In this document: piece by piece, positions 23,951 to 34,509 of the stretch | Position numbering within the stretch: position 1 is the stretch's first letter | Layout of the letters: every line of letters begins with the position of its first letter | Source of the DNA: Pelodera strongyloides | Taxonomy: Eukaryota > Nematoda > Chromadorea > Rhabditida > Rhabditidae | DNA: 64,000 nucleotides | Reading direction: 5' to 3' | Assembly (NCBI GenBank): GCA_036852015.1 | Contig: JAANDG010000210.1 | Span: 159,929 to 223,928, forward strand | Position numbers and translations under genes: made by a program | Notes under the pieces: generated by a model | What the model was told of the DNA's origin: nothing | What the model saw: the letters and a program-made list of their open reading frames with translations, nothing else | Database searches by the model: none

Positions 23951-24659
23951 GGCAAACGGCGCCACTGGAACCTACGCCGACGTACTACTTTTTACATTAT
24001 AAAGAAAATGATTGATGACCTGTGAGAATCACTTCGAATGAGTGCGTTGAAAGGTCGATTTCGAAATTGTTTGCTTATTAGTTTAGAGCTTTCAAGGAAA
24101 GTGCAAACAATGGCACACAATTTACATATACAGGTCAAGGAGTCATGCAGCTTTAAATGGATATAACGGCCGGTTTAGGACCGTAGCCTGTATGTCAAAT
24201 TTTCTCCTAGTCTTGCTTCGTCCGCAACTGGTCACCAAATGGTCAGGAACCAGCCAGGCACCAGATGGTTTTTGGTAAAAACCATGCGATGATGGGCCCA
24301 ACGACGGTTTTTCTCTGGTTTCGGCAATTATTTCGTTTTCATCTGCAGAACCGATAACTCACGTCTGCTAAACCAGAGGAGCTAAATAAACATGTTGAAA
24401 CGTATGCTGTATGTAAGAGTATAATTAAAGCATGCAGCGCGAAGAACAAAAAAGGAGTTCTCCCCTACCGACGGTACAAAACCCCTCACCGTCAGTCATT
24501 TACGTTTATTATCTGAGTGAGCAATTAAAAAAGTTGACTTTAAAATACAGTAAGCTGAAATTGACGTAGTCTTACTAGGTAGAGAAAGAAATACAAAATA
24601 GTGGAAAAGAGAGAGAGCAAGTGAGAAGCGTGTGAGGGGGGGGGGAGAGAAGAGATAGT

Positions 24660-24705
<46 letters not shown>

Positions 24706-24954
24706 GAAAGAAAAAGAAAAGGGTCCATATTGACCAAGTTTGTTCGAGAATTCTATGTCAAAGTGCATGTGACAGCGGAAAATAAGCATCGATCAACTTC
24801 GAGTTCATGTTTGATTAGCTCACTAGATCACTATCACGTGAAGTGGTTAGCACAAGACTCTATAAAAATAATGGGTAACTCCTTATTGTCTTCTGATTTA
24901 TATTCTCAAGTGCGCATCGCATAGTGGCATAGTTAGGCGTACATGGGGAATCAA

Positions 24955-25310
24955 AAACCCCGAGTTCGCGATCAAGTCCCTCAAAAATCGGGCCTTGATA
25001 GGGGCGAAAACGGGGGTTTTGGAAAAAAAATCGGGGCGAAATCGGGGTTTTGGGAAATAATCGGGGCGAAACCAGCGTTTTTTGGAAAAAAAAATCGGGG
25101 CGAAATCGGGGTTTTGGGAAATAATCGGGGCGAAACCGGCGTTTTTTGGAAAAAAAATCGGGACGAAATCGGTGTTTTTTGAAAATAATCGGAGCGAAGT
25201 CGGGGGTTTTTTGAACTAATCGGGGCGAAATCGGAGCTTTTTGGGAAATAATATGTGCGATATAGGGGTTTTTTGGAAAACAAATCGGTGCGAAATCGGG
25301 GTTTTCATTT
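24955..25310. repeat. Minisatellite, about 31-base unit (about 10 copies)
   Basis: Units of the form ATCGGGGCGAAATCGGGG plus TTTTGGGAAATA or TTTTTTGGAAAAAAA. The two length variants alternate, giving a 62-base higher-order period in the left half. Long open frames on both strands here are a by-product. Confidence 0.9.
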
Positions 25311-25672
25311 TCCTGTTCAAAACAGTTCGACTTATTATTGCACAATTGTGTTATGACCAATTTAGGCTGGAAAGAACGTTTCTCTTTTCTTTAAAATACA
25401 CATTGAAGATTTAAAAAAAGCAATCGACAGGCGCTTCCTAAAACATTAACGATGTGCTTCAAGTAGCTTCAAACAAAATTTATAAATTCGCAGAAGCCGT
25501 TTGTGAATAAATAATGAAGAAGACTGAAATACATAAAGTTTAGACATAACCCGAGATAAACGAAAGTTTTTTTTAAATAGGGTCGACTTATATTATTGCA
25601 AGTTTGCTGACAACATAGATGAAATGTCGTGGAAGCGGTTACCATCATAATCAAACAAGTACTAATAACTTC

Positions 25673-25845
25673 TTAAAGCGAAATACCGGTCGGTTTTTGA
25701 AACGCATCGGGTACATCAGCAGTCTTACGAAGCTTATGCAAATGAACATAAATTAGAATAAAAAATCGAGCTAAATTCGAGTAACTTAGCATAAATACGT
25801 AAGAATACAGTTGTTCACGATGCGTCTCAAAAGCTTTCGCTTTAA
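25673..25845. repeat. TTAA palindromic element, GGCCGG family
   Basis: TTAA on both sides. The right arm has lost the GGCCGG block by a short deletion. Confidence 0.82.
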
Positions 25846-25992
25846 ATTCTACGTCCATCTACCTACGCTCTAGACTCTAGGTAAAATCAATGTGCTTCAT
25901 TCATTATTAGGTGTGGATCAAAATATCATCGCTAATTCTAAGTTTAATCTGTAATTAGACAAAATCATTAGCAAGCCATTGGTAAGTAAGTA

Positions 25993-26174
25993 TTAAAGCG
26001 AAATACCGGCCGGTTTTTGAAACGCATATTGGACAACTGATTTCTTACATATTTATGCTAATTTACTCGAATTTAGCTCGATTTTTTATTCAAATTTGTG
26101 TTCATTTGCATAAGCTGCCTATGAATGAAGATGACCACGATACGTTTCAAAAACCAGCCGGTATTTCGCTTTAA
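25993..26174. repeat. TTAA palindromic element, GGCCGG family
   Basis: Full member only 147 bases from the previous one and in the opposite internal orientation (core TGCTAATTTACTCGAA instead of its complement). Confidence 0.88.
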
Positions 26175-27829
26175 CAACCACTGGTCAGTCAATTGTTTTC
26201 TTCAACTTTGTCTACTTTCCCGGTTCCGACGCCGAAGCGCCCGCAAAACAGTGTTTGGCAGTAATTAATCAATCCCGTAAAAGCGCTTTGCGCGCGGGGG
26301 CGCGCGGGGCGCGCTCAGGAATGCGCGCTGTGGTCCGTATTGGCTCTCGCCATATCGTCCGGTACCGACCCCCTAACAGTAACCGGTTTCTTACCGTCCC
26401 GTACGCACAAACACAGTGATTATTACTGTTTTTCGGAAGCGCGAAGATCTAAGTTACCAGGCGATAAGATTACTTAATAAGAGGTTGAAATAATAGTATG
26501 GGGCTAGACACTTTAGAGTAAGCATTGCGTTAAGCATGGGGCAAAATAACCAGAACTCATAAAAGCAAAAATTTCATAGCACAGAATGACAGAAATGTAG
26601 GTTGTAGCGGTGTAGGGTTGTCTCCGGAAAAGATGGAAAACATAACCAACAAGCTTCATAGTCTAATTGCATTTCAAAAGTATTTATTGTAGAAAATAGT
26701 AAGAAGCTCGAAAAAAAATGTATGCAAAGCTCAACACCTAGAGTGAGGAAACTTGGCGCGCAAGCCGCGCATGAACGGCGTTCAAAATGCGCTCGGCATA
26801 GGATTCGCGTGCAGTTTGCATGCCAAATATCTCAGAAAACAAGTCGGAAGCATCTTGACTTTGTATTAAAAATTACGGAAGAAGAGAGTAGCCCTGGCGG
26901 GCGGTAATGAATTATCAATAGGAAAAAGCAGCAAGAAAACGGAAGGTCAGCCCCGATTTTATTGAGAATGAACAATGGAAACTAAGGGAACTATATAGTT
27001 GATTAGTCACACGTTCGCTTAGTAGAATTTGTAGTATTTCACAAACTTGGTGTTATTTCGTTCAGACCGCAGTCCGTTTTTTCATGCTATATCTGATGCT
27101 ATATGTACATGTTGTGTTATTTATGAAGTATGCTACTTTTAACCTGCGGTAATTGCTTTTTTTTCGTCTTCATATATCCTTACTTACAATTAGTGGTGGT
27201 GGACTTTCTCGAAGAGTAAAGTTAAACTATTAAAAACGTTTTTCCACCCTCGGGTATGTTTATAAATTAAGCTCATAAACAGTTTAGTTATCTAATTCTT
27301 TTAATTATTAGGATTCTCAAAGTTGTGGACATAATACGCTTACATTCATAGCTTCAACAGTGACAGTAGCCACAGTAATTACCATAAACTCATTCTAATT
27401 AGCATAAACCTTAATTATTCACCCAACCACCCCCCCCCCTTCCAGTAGCCAACAAGAAGCCGCCTCCTTATTGTTAGGCTAATTTTATGTTTCGTCACTC
27501 CGGTCACTAATGTCGCATTGTTCACCGTAAATCGAAACGACGCATAAAAGAATAACAGCACAATAACAAAGGCATATCAAAGAAAGAAAGAGAAGTCTCG
27601 AGAGTTTTCAAGCAAGCGGTCCTTTTTAGTGTCGGGGCGCGGGCGAAGGTTCTTTTTTTTCTTTTTGAGGTTTAAAACAGGTTTCTTTCGTTTTTTGTGT
27701 CGTTTGTTGCCTACTAACAATTCAAAGGCGGGAGCGGTCGTTTGAGTTTAAGGCACATGACTGTGGCTGGGCAGCGAGGCCGACAGTCTCGAGGTCACTC
27801 TAAACTAACGAGGAATGAGCACCGACGAC

Positions 27830-28120
27830 ACTATAGAAAACCATTTGGCGACCGGTTACCGACAATTTGTCTATGATACTTGTGGTGACCAGTCGCCAAG
27901 AGGTCTCCAAAACTTCGTTTGGGACACATGCCTATGGCCACCAGTCTGAAGATCACTCTACACGAAAGTGGGATGAGTCCCGAGACCGAAGGGACACCAA
28001 TTGGCGACCGGTCACCAAGTGGTTTCCACGAAAAACCACTTAGCGACCGGTCACCGACCATTTGTCTTCCAATTAATACTTGTGAAATACAGTCGCCAAG
28101 ACCTCTCCAAATGGCTTGAT
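27830..28120. repeat. GGTGACC/GGTCACC dispersed repeat
   Basis: Many diverged units built on GGCGACCGGTCACC and CACTTAG/CCAAATGG, repeated in both orientations. Related blocks lie at 12110-12240, 24226-24285, 41094-41215, 55078-55200 and 55445-55640. Confidence 0.7.
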
Positions 28121-28667
28121 ACACGGCAATGGATCACTCGAGTCGGCCTCATTGTAGGTGTAAGCGATTTTTGCCAAACTTAACAAACATTAAACCCTGG
28201 GTTAAGCCGAGCCTAGCTACATTCAGTTCATACCGTAACCTTGGGATCAAATATAAAACAAGAAGGAACTCCATGTGAAACTTTATTGACTCATTACCCT
28301 TTGATGAAACGTTATGCACTTCTAAGTTTCGAAGCATTCGCCCTGATAGGCAGTCTCAAACAATTTTCGTGTACAATACTTTCGTGCTCATAACAGACCC
28401 TAGAAATGATTAATTGCGTCGGACATGCGCCCGCCCGACTCTACACTCTACGCACACCAAGTGGAGCACCAGCAGATGATAAGCCGATAAGCGCTGCGCG
28501 CCGAGCTATACTAAGATTTACGGTCTATAGTCAGATAAATATAGTCTAGTACGTACTTCTAGCGTAAAAGATAATCCATCCAAAAAGTTTTGCGCCTGAA
28601 CATTGTTACGCTGTTTAAAAAAAAAGTTCCAGCAAAGTTCAATTGTCTCGATCTTACAATTGAAGAG

Positions 28668-28742
28668 CGTAGCGTAGTGGTCAAGGCGCTCACACCAGAC
28701 AATAGGTAAAAAGTTCGGTTCTGCCCCTCGAGCCCTCTCTCT
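28668..28742 (+). pseudogene. tRNA-like fossil or SINE head
   Basis: GTAGCGTAGTGGTCAAGGCG fits the A box of a class I tRNA very well, and GGTTCTGCCCC lies where the B box belongs. The anticodon arm and acceptor stem do not fold, so it is not expected to be functional. Confidence 0.4.
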
Positions 28743-29151
28743 CACTATCTTACTCTCTTATGTCTCTGTGTCGAGAGAGAGAGAGAGAGTCAAAATACTG
28801 ATAGTGCTCACTCCCGTAATGACCGTACAAAGAAAACCGCTTAGAAACTGAAAAGCGTCCACCTAGGCAGTACACTGTAACGCCCACAATAGCAATTGCA
28901 ATAAGCCGAAAAAAAGGCTATAGGTGTCGAGAAGAAAATTCTTTTGTGTGGCCGAACGTTCGGGGAAACGGTCATCGCAAAAAGTTCAACGTTGAATAAT
29001 TTCAGTTTTTTTTTGCCGGCTAATGGTAGGAAGAGGCTTCACTGCTATCATCTTGACTCATGGCAGACTGTTTTCCCACAACGGAACCCGTAACGTACTG
29101 CAATCTGTAATCTTACCTATGCTCTGTAAACGATGCTAGGATTACAGAGAA

Positions 29152-29156
<5 letters not shown>

Positions 29157-29204
<48 letters not shown>
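29157..29204 (+). repeat. Poly(A) run, 48 bases
   Basis: An uninterrupted A tract. No retrocopy was recognised upstream of it (28750-29150). Confidence 0.95.
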
Positions 29205-29205
<1 letters not shown>

Positions 29206-29831
29206 ATAAGGTAGTAAAATATCAGTAATGTTTCAGATCTTTTTCCAAATTTAAATAATATTTAAATAAATATAAATTGTTTCTATGCCTAATTTAATAC
29301 ATCCCCCAATCATAGTTCAGTCTCGGCGTGCACCTAGCAAATCAACGTGCCGCGCGCTGCGCGCCCAGGCCCCCCGTAATCTAGGGCACCGGGGCGATCC
29401 CGGCGGGACATTAGGCGCGCCCGGCGCGCTACGCGCCAAAACATCGCCCGATACGCTGCGATAAACAACCTAACCCATATCACTAGACAGTTAATGAGAG
29501 CGTATTTTGGGCGGTCGGGTAATTTGCTGTAGAATTGAGGAAGTTGAACAAAACACAAACTACGGTCACTACAGAACTTTAGAAAACGTAATCAGGACAA
29601 TAATCGATCAAAATAATGGGGGAAAACGTTTCGTCTTGCGCTTATTGGCTGAGATTTGGTACAAACAAAAAAAAATGTTTTGATCCAACATAGTATATTA
29701 TAAAGGTTTTGTGGAGGTTCCCAAATATAGCGTATAAAGAGTTCGATTTCGAGTGAAAAGCAAAGAATTATAAAGAGAAGTCTGAGTTTTGAGGAGTGTT
29801 ATGGACGAAATTTAGATGAGAATTGACATTC

Positions 29832-29995
29832 ATAAAGAGAAATACCGGCCGGTTCTTTTAAGACATCGAATAGACCAGCACTCTTATGCAGCTTATGCCA
29901 ACGGACATAAATTATAATAAAAAATCGAGCTAAATTCGAGATAAATACTTAAGAATACAGCTGTCCACGATGCGATTCAAAACCGGCCGGTACTA
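29832..29995. repeat. TTAA palindromic element, GGCCGG family, degraded ends
   Basis: Both CCGGCCGG blocks and the core are present. The terminal TTAA and AGCG bases are mutated or lost. Confidence 0.72.
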
Positions 29996-30092
29996 CAATG
30001 TGCTAAAAATTGCAAACTATAAATATTTACAAAGTAACCTTTTTATACGGTGTGGCACATGGTTTTGAAACAATATGCTCCACTCTAATCAG

Positions 30093-31023
30093 AATGCACA
30101 AAACAGAACAAACAGCATGCCATATCACTATAACCGAATAAGATCACTTACATAGTCGTCCATCTCCTGTCGCTCAGATCCCCGTTGAAGTTGCGCTCCG
30201 AGTTCAAGTCCAAGTCCACCTAGCTGCCTTTGTTGAACTTTTACTTTACCGTGTAAATGTATGTGCTTTGTGTGTATGTGTATGCCTGCGTTGCCGACTT
30301 ATTTGATTTGCAAACTCTGTATTTCTCTGCGCAGTCCACTTTCTCTTATTACTGGCGCTGGGGCGGTGTATAGCACAGTAGTAGCAGTAGAACCCTGCAA
30401 ATATAAAGAACACTCAGACTACCGTATGACAATGACAGTTGTGGTGGGCATTTCGCACGGCAAACAAATGAATACACGCGCGCACCGAGGCAAGTGGGAA
30501 GCCGGGCGATAAGCCGGGGCGAAAGGTGAACTTTAAATACGAAAGTAGAATGAGTAAAAAAAAGAGAATAAACGTAATAATATTGTCCGCAAATAAAAGT
30601 GACAAGTGATATAAAAAATAGTGTAAAAATACATATATGAGCAAAACCCGAAGCAATATAGAGATGGACTAGGAGGACAACGCAGACTAGATCATAGTAA
30701 GAGCACCAGCTTCCATATAAGGAACAAATGGAGACAAAACCGGCACAAGAAGAGTGAAAAAATGAATTTATAAAAAAGTATGCACAAGATTAAGTTGAAA
30801 ACAAATTGCGAATATAAGCATAGCAACATTAACGTGAAAAAAATTGAATGACAAGGAGAAATTTTGAAGAGGGGAAAAGCTCATAAAGAGCTTTACCTCA
30901 GCTTTAACTTCAACGGGAATCTGAGCGACAGGAGATGGACGACTATGTAAGTGATCTTATGTAGTTAAAGTGATATGGCATGTGGTTTTGAATCTGTTTG
31001 TTCTGTTTTGTGCATTCTAAATC
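30093..31023. repeat. Large inverted repeat with about 110-base arms and a unique centre
   Basis: The arms 30093-30200 and 30905-31023 are complementary over AGAATGCACAAAACAGAACA, the CACGTG-family terminus and the block containing CGACAGGAGATGGACGACTA. The centre of about 700 bases is unique and A-rich. Confidence 0.7.
30152..30237 (-). CDS. Possible isolated exon
   Basis: On the minus strand an 86-base open stretch would encode a Gln/Gly/Leu-rich peptide ending GSERQEMDDY, followed at once by a good donor, GTAAGTG, and preceded by an AG. I found no partner exons. The same DNA recurs inverted at 30905-30951 with a stop in the matching frame. It could be an exon copied by the inverted repeat or merely repeat sequence. 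Confidence 0.2.
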
Positions 31024-31653
31024 AATAATAATAGTTTACGTAGCTTAATTAAACCACTGAATAAAAGAGCTTGTCTCTTTGTCGTCGTATGTTTATCAAT
31101 AAAGCTTTGGTTTTTGTTCTTGAATACAAGATGTGACATACCAAGAAACATTCTTCGTGGCTACTTTTCAAGTGATTTTAAAGGGAGTGCTGGTAGCTGT
31201 TATTTAAAGGAATAGCTCCTTTCGCATTTTTAAAGGGAGAGGGTGTCTAGTTTTTTTAAAGGGATAATTCGGGGGGTTTCCCTGAAAACCCGAGGGATAG
31301 CAATATCCCAATTGTGGGAAATTTTCTATTCCCACGCTCTAAGGCTCACACACTCACATCTCTCGTGTATTAGAGATGAGATGTGAGGGAAATTTTCTCG
31401 GCGCCAAAGCGAAAATCGTCAAAAAGCCAAAACGTCGTCAGCTAACGTTGTCGCGCTCGATTTCTACAGCACTCCGAGGAATAGGATCGGAAAATGGCGA
31501 AAATCAATTTTGGAGTTACGTCATTTTAAAGTTTCCGAGTTCTGTTACCTGTTCTAATGCATTTTATTACAATACTGTGGTGTTGTCAAATCACTTGGTT
31601 GTCAAACTGTCTAACAGTATTGATTGATTATCAAGCCGAGAGAAAGAGAAAGA

Positions 31654-31693
<40 letters not shown>

Positions 31694-32083
31694 CAGAGAG
31701 AGAGTAATTAGAATGTAATTAGAATACATATGAAACTAAGCGAATCCTTTAGATGCCAAAAAAAATACCTAGATCGATCCAAAAAAAAACAGATGCATAA
31801 TACTTTGTTTAAAATAATATTGTCAACATGTAGCAAAAATTCAACGGCTAGCTTTTAAAAAGGAAAAAGGTTGCCTAAAAAAGGAAGACGAAAAAACATT
31901 CGGCCCGAAAATTAGGTCTCCTTCCCAGGGGCTTAGGCTTAGGGTAAAAGATGTCCGTAGGACGGTTCCCGCGGACACAATTTGATTATTAACACTTGAC
32001 TGCAGCGGACTTGGAGCAGTGTGTATAGATATATAGCAGCCGGAAACAAAAAGTAAAAGAATATCCGTGAATGCATTTTACAG

Positions 32084-32260
32084 TTAAAGCTAAATACCAG
32101 CCAGTTTTTGAAAGGCATCGCGGACAACTGAATTCTTACGTATTTATTAATTTGCTCGATTTTAGCTCGATTTTATATTCTTTATGCTCATTTGCATAAG
32201 CTGCACAAGAATGCTCTTGTCATCGATGTGTTTCAAAAACCGGCCGGTATTTAGCTTTAA
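32084..32260. repeat. TTAA palindromic element, GGCCGG family
   Basis: Intact TTAA. Both termini read AGCTAAAT instead of AGCGAAAT, a matched change in the two arms. Confidence 0.85.
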
Positions 32261-32795
32261 AAAGTTGAATGTACGGACCAGGCAGAGTATGTATATGTAT
32301 AGATATACTACCACGCGGGAACGAAAATAGTACAACCATAGGTTGGAAAAAGATACAGGGACAGAGGTTGTGCCTGTGGAATGATGGAATGTTTGTGAGT
32401 TTTTCTTATGTATGGACTTATTGTTAGACATATGCTACGCCGGGCAAGAAAAGAAATATGAATTTTGAATTTTAAAATTCTACGAAAATCATTGAAAGAA
32501 AGGAAGTAATCAATGCAAAAGTCACACTAAGACTAATTGTAAGATTCTTCTAACATCAAATAAGCAACTGCACTTAGGCACTTGTAAAGTGCATGTAAAC
32601 TGTGCACGTTGGAGTTGGAAAACAGTAAAATAAAAATTACCTTTGTCCCGGGGTGTGGCAGCCCAGAGTACAACACAAAAGGTAAGTAGAAACAGGTATT
32701 CGAGAGAATTACTAACCCCTGACTCATATGAATTTCAACTACGACCAAGCATTTCATATCGATGTTGAAAGCAAAACTGCCAATGATTACATAGG

Positions 32796-32975
32796 TTAAA
32801 GCGAAATAGTGGCCGGTTTTTGAAACACATCGAGTACACCAGCATTCTTATGCGGCTTATGCAAATGAACATAAATTAGGAAAAAATCGAGCTAAATTCG
32901 AGCAAATTATCATAAATACATAAGAATTATGTTGTCCGCGATGAGTTTCAAAAACCGACCGGTATTTCGCTTTAA
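32796..32975. repeat. TTAA palindromic element, GGCCGG family
   Basis: Full member, TTAA on both sides, a few arm substitutions. Confidence 0.87.
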
Positions 32976-33744
32976 GTTGGGAAGAGATATAACATCAGGT
33001 TTTTTAAACTTACGTCAAGCAGCAGTAAAATAAATACTTTATAATTACTAATTTAGCATCAGTCCCGCACGGTGGCATGAAGCGCGCTAATTTACGGGCG
33101 CTCTGACCATCACCATAGTCTCGCAGACGCGCCTCACGCTGTCCGCGCGCAGCGCATGATAGCGTAAATCACTACTGTAGGTCGAGACGCATTGTTGTAT
33201 AACATCGCGCATCTCTAATATGCCTGAACCTTATTTCTCTAACTTTCTCTCTCTCCGTATATGCCCTCCACCTGGTAACAATCTCTCCGTCCTAAACTGC
33301 ATCTCTACTCTCTTCGCTGATAGTGATAGCTCCCGCGAACAAAAGCCGAGGTAAAAATTTTGTAGCCAAATAAGGGATAAACTTTAATTTGTGAAATTCA
33401 ACGTCTGTTTGTGATAAATAAAGTTCTTATGCTAGGTATTCAAAAAATTGTTTCATCGAGAACTTGGAGAAAAAACCCTTGATGACATAATTTAAAATGT
33501 ATTGTTGGTTAGCCGAAACCTATGGTCAATAAGCAGGAAAGATAGTTTGTAAATCAATAATAGTTAAGAGTAGGGTTGGAAACGTAAACGGGTTATATTA
33601 GCACCTCGACACTGTCACAGCAGGTTTTGGTGTGTAGACATTGCAATCACTTGATTATCAATCGATTGCATTGTGTGGAAAGTTAATCACCGATTGAATG
33701 CGGAACTTTTTTGGTAGTAGGTTTAGGTCAGAATAGGGGATACA

Positions 33745-33780
33745 CTAAGCCCAAGCCTAAGCCTAGGCCTAAGCCTAACC
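33745..33780 (-). repeat. Degenerate interstitial telomeric repeat (GCCTAA)n
   Basis: Five to six GCCTAA-type units with two variants, in the opposite orientation to the other arrays. Shorter traces occur at 31927-31942, 36249-36263 and 45277-45291. Confidence 0.75.
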
Positions 33781-34481
33781 TAGGGGATCACCGACACACT
33801 ACCAAGCTACCGAAAAAAACCGCTACCTAATGGCCATTACATACTGTAAGGTTAGTGACGGGACCCAAGACTTCCATTCATTAGTAAGCTCAACTGGCCG
33901 ATCTAACCATCTCCGGTACCCTTACATTCAGACTTGATTTATAGTTGTTATGGTTTAGGACCGATTTACTGGGCTACCAAGCTATGCAATGCTATGATGG
34001 CAATAAATTCACATTTTTGAAAAGCATCTTTCCAAATTATATTTTACAAACATCGGGTTACTGAGAGCTTTTACTTACGCGCTTCATGTGCTACAATTCT
34101 ATTATTATTAATTCTACAACCCTAACCAATCTAAATATATGTAAACAAATAATAAAAAGGCTCGTTTGTGCCAAAGTAACAAGAAGGCAATTGTCCAGCT
34201 GCCGGGCAGGCCGTTGTAAACTAGTTATTGTGCATTGGTGTGCCTGTTGTGTCTTTTGGTTCTTCTTCTTCTACTCCCCCATTCGCCTCGCTGTAGTACT
34301 ATAGAGTACTATAGACGTTCAACAAGTAGCCCTCAATTAGACGATTGTCGGACGTTTTTTACGCGTACGCCAAAGTCTCAAGTTGTACGCTGTAATTGAC
34401 CGAGAGCACAGGGCTTACTACGCAACCTACGGGGGTTATTTCGGAAAAGTTGGCTTTAGAATATTATCAAAAATGTATGGC

Positions 34482-34509
34482 TTAGGCTTAGGCTTAGGCT
34501 TAGGCTTAG
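34482..34509 (+). repeat. Interstitial telomeric repeat (TTAGGC)4
   Basis: Four perfect TTAGGC units followed by TTAGA. Confidence 0.9.

Larger units (their letters stand above)
21033..24200. other. Upstream of the zinc-finger gene: no gene recognised
   Basis: 21100-22440 is AT-rich and featureless. 22990-23200 has GC-rich palindromic words (GCGCGCAGCGCGC-like) and leads into the 23.35-23.95 kb repeats. Distal promoter elements cannot be told apart. Confidence 0.5.
26175..29831. other. Intergenic, repeats only
   Basis: Contains a GC-rich patch (26280-26340), a second one at 29340-29460 with CGCGCTGCGCGC words, the GGTCACC cluster, a tRNA fossil and the poly(A) run. Nothing coding was recognised. 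Confidence 0.5.

Noticed and set aside
24860..25360. 166-residue open frame on the minus strand with FRPDFF/PKTPISPRF repeats
   Set aside because: It is produced entirely by the 31-base minisatellite, is open on both strands and has no start or splice context.
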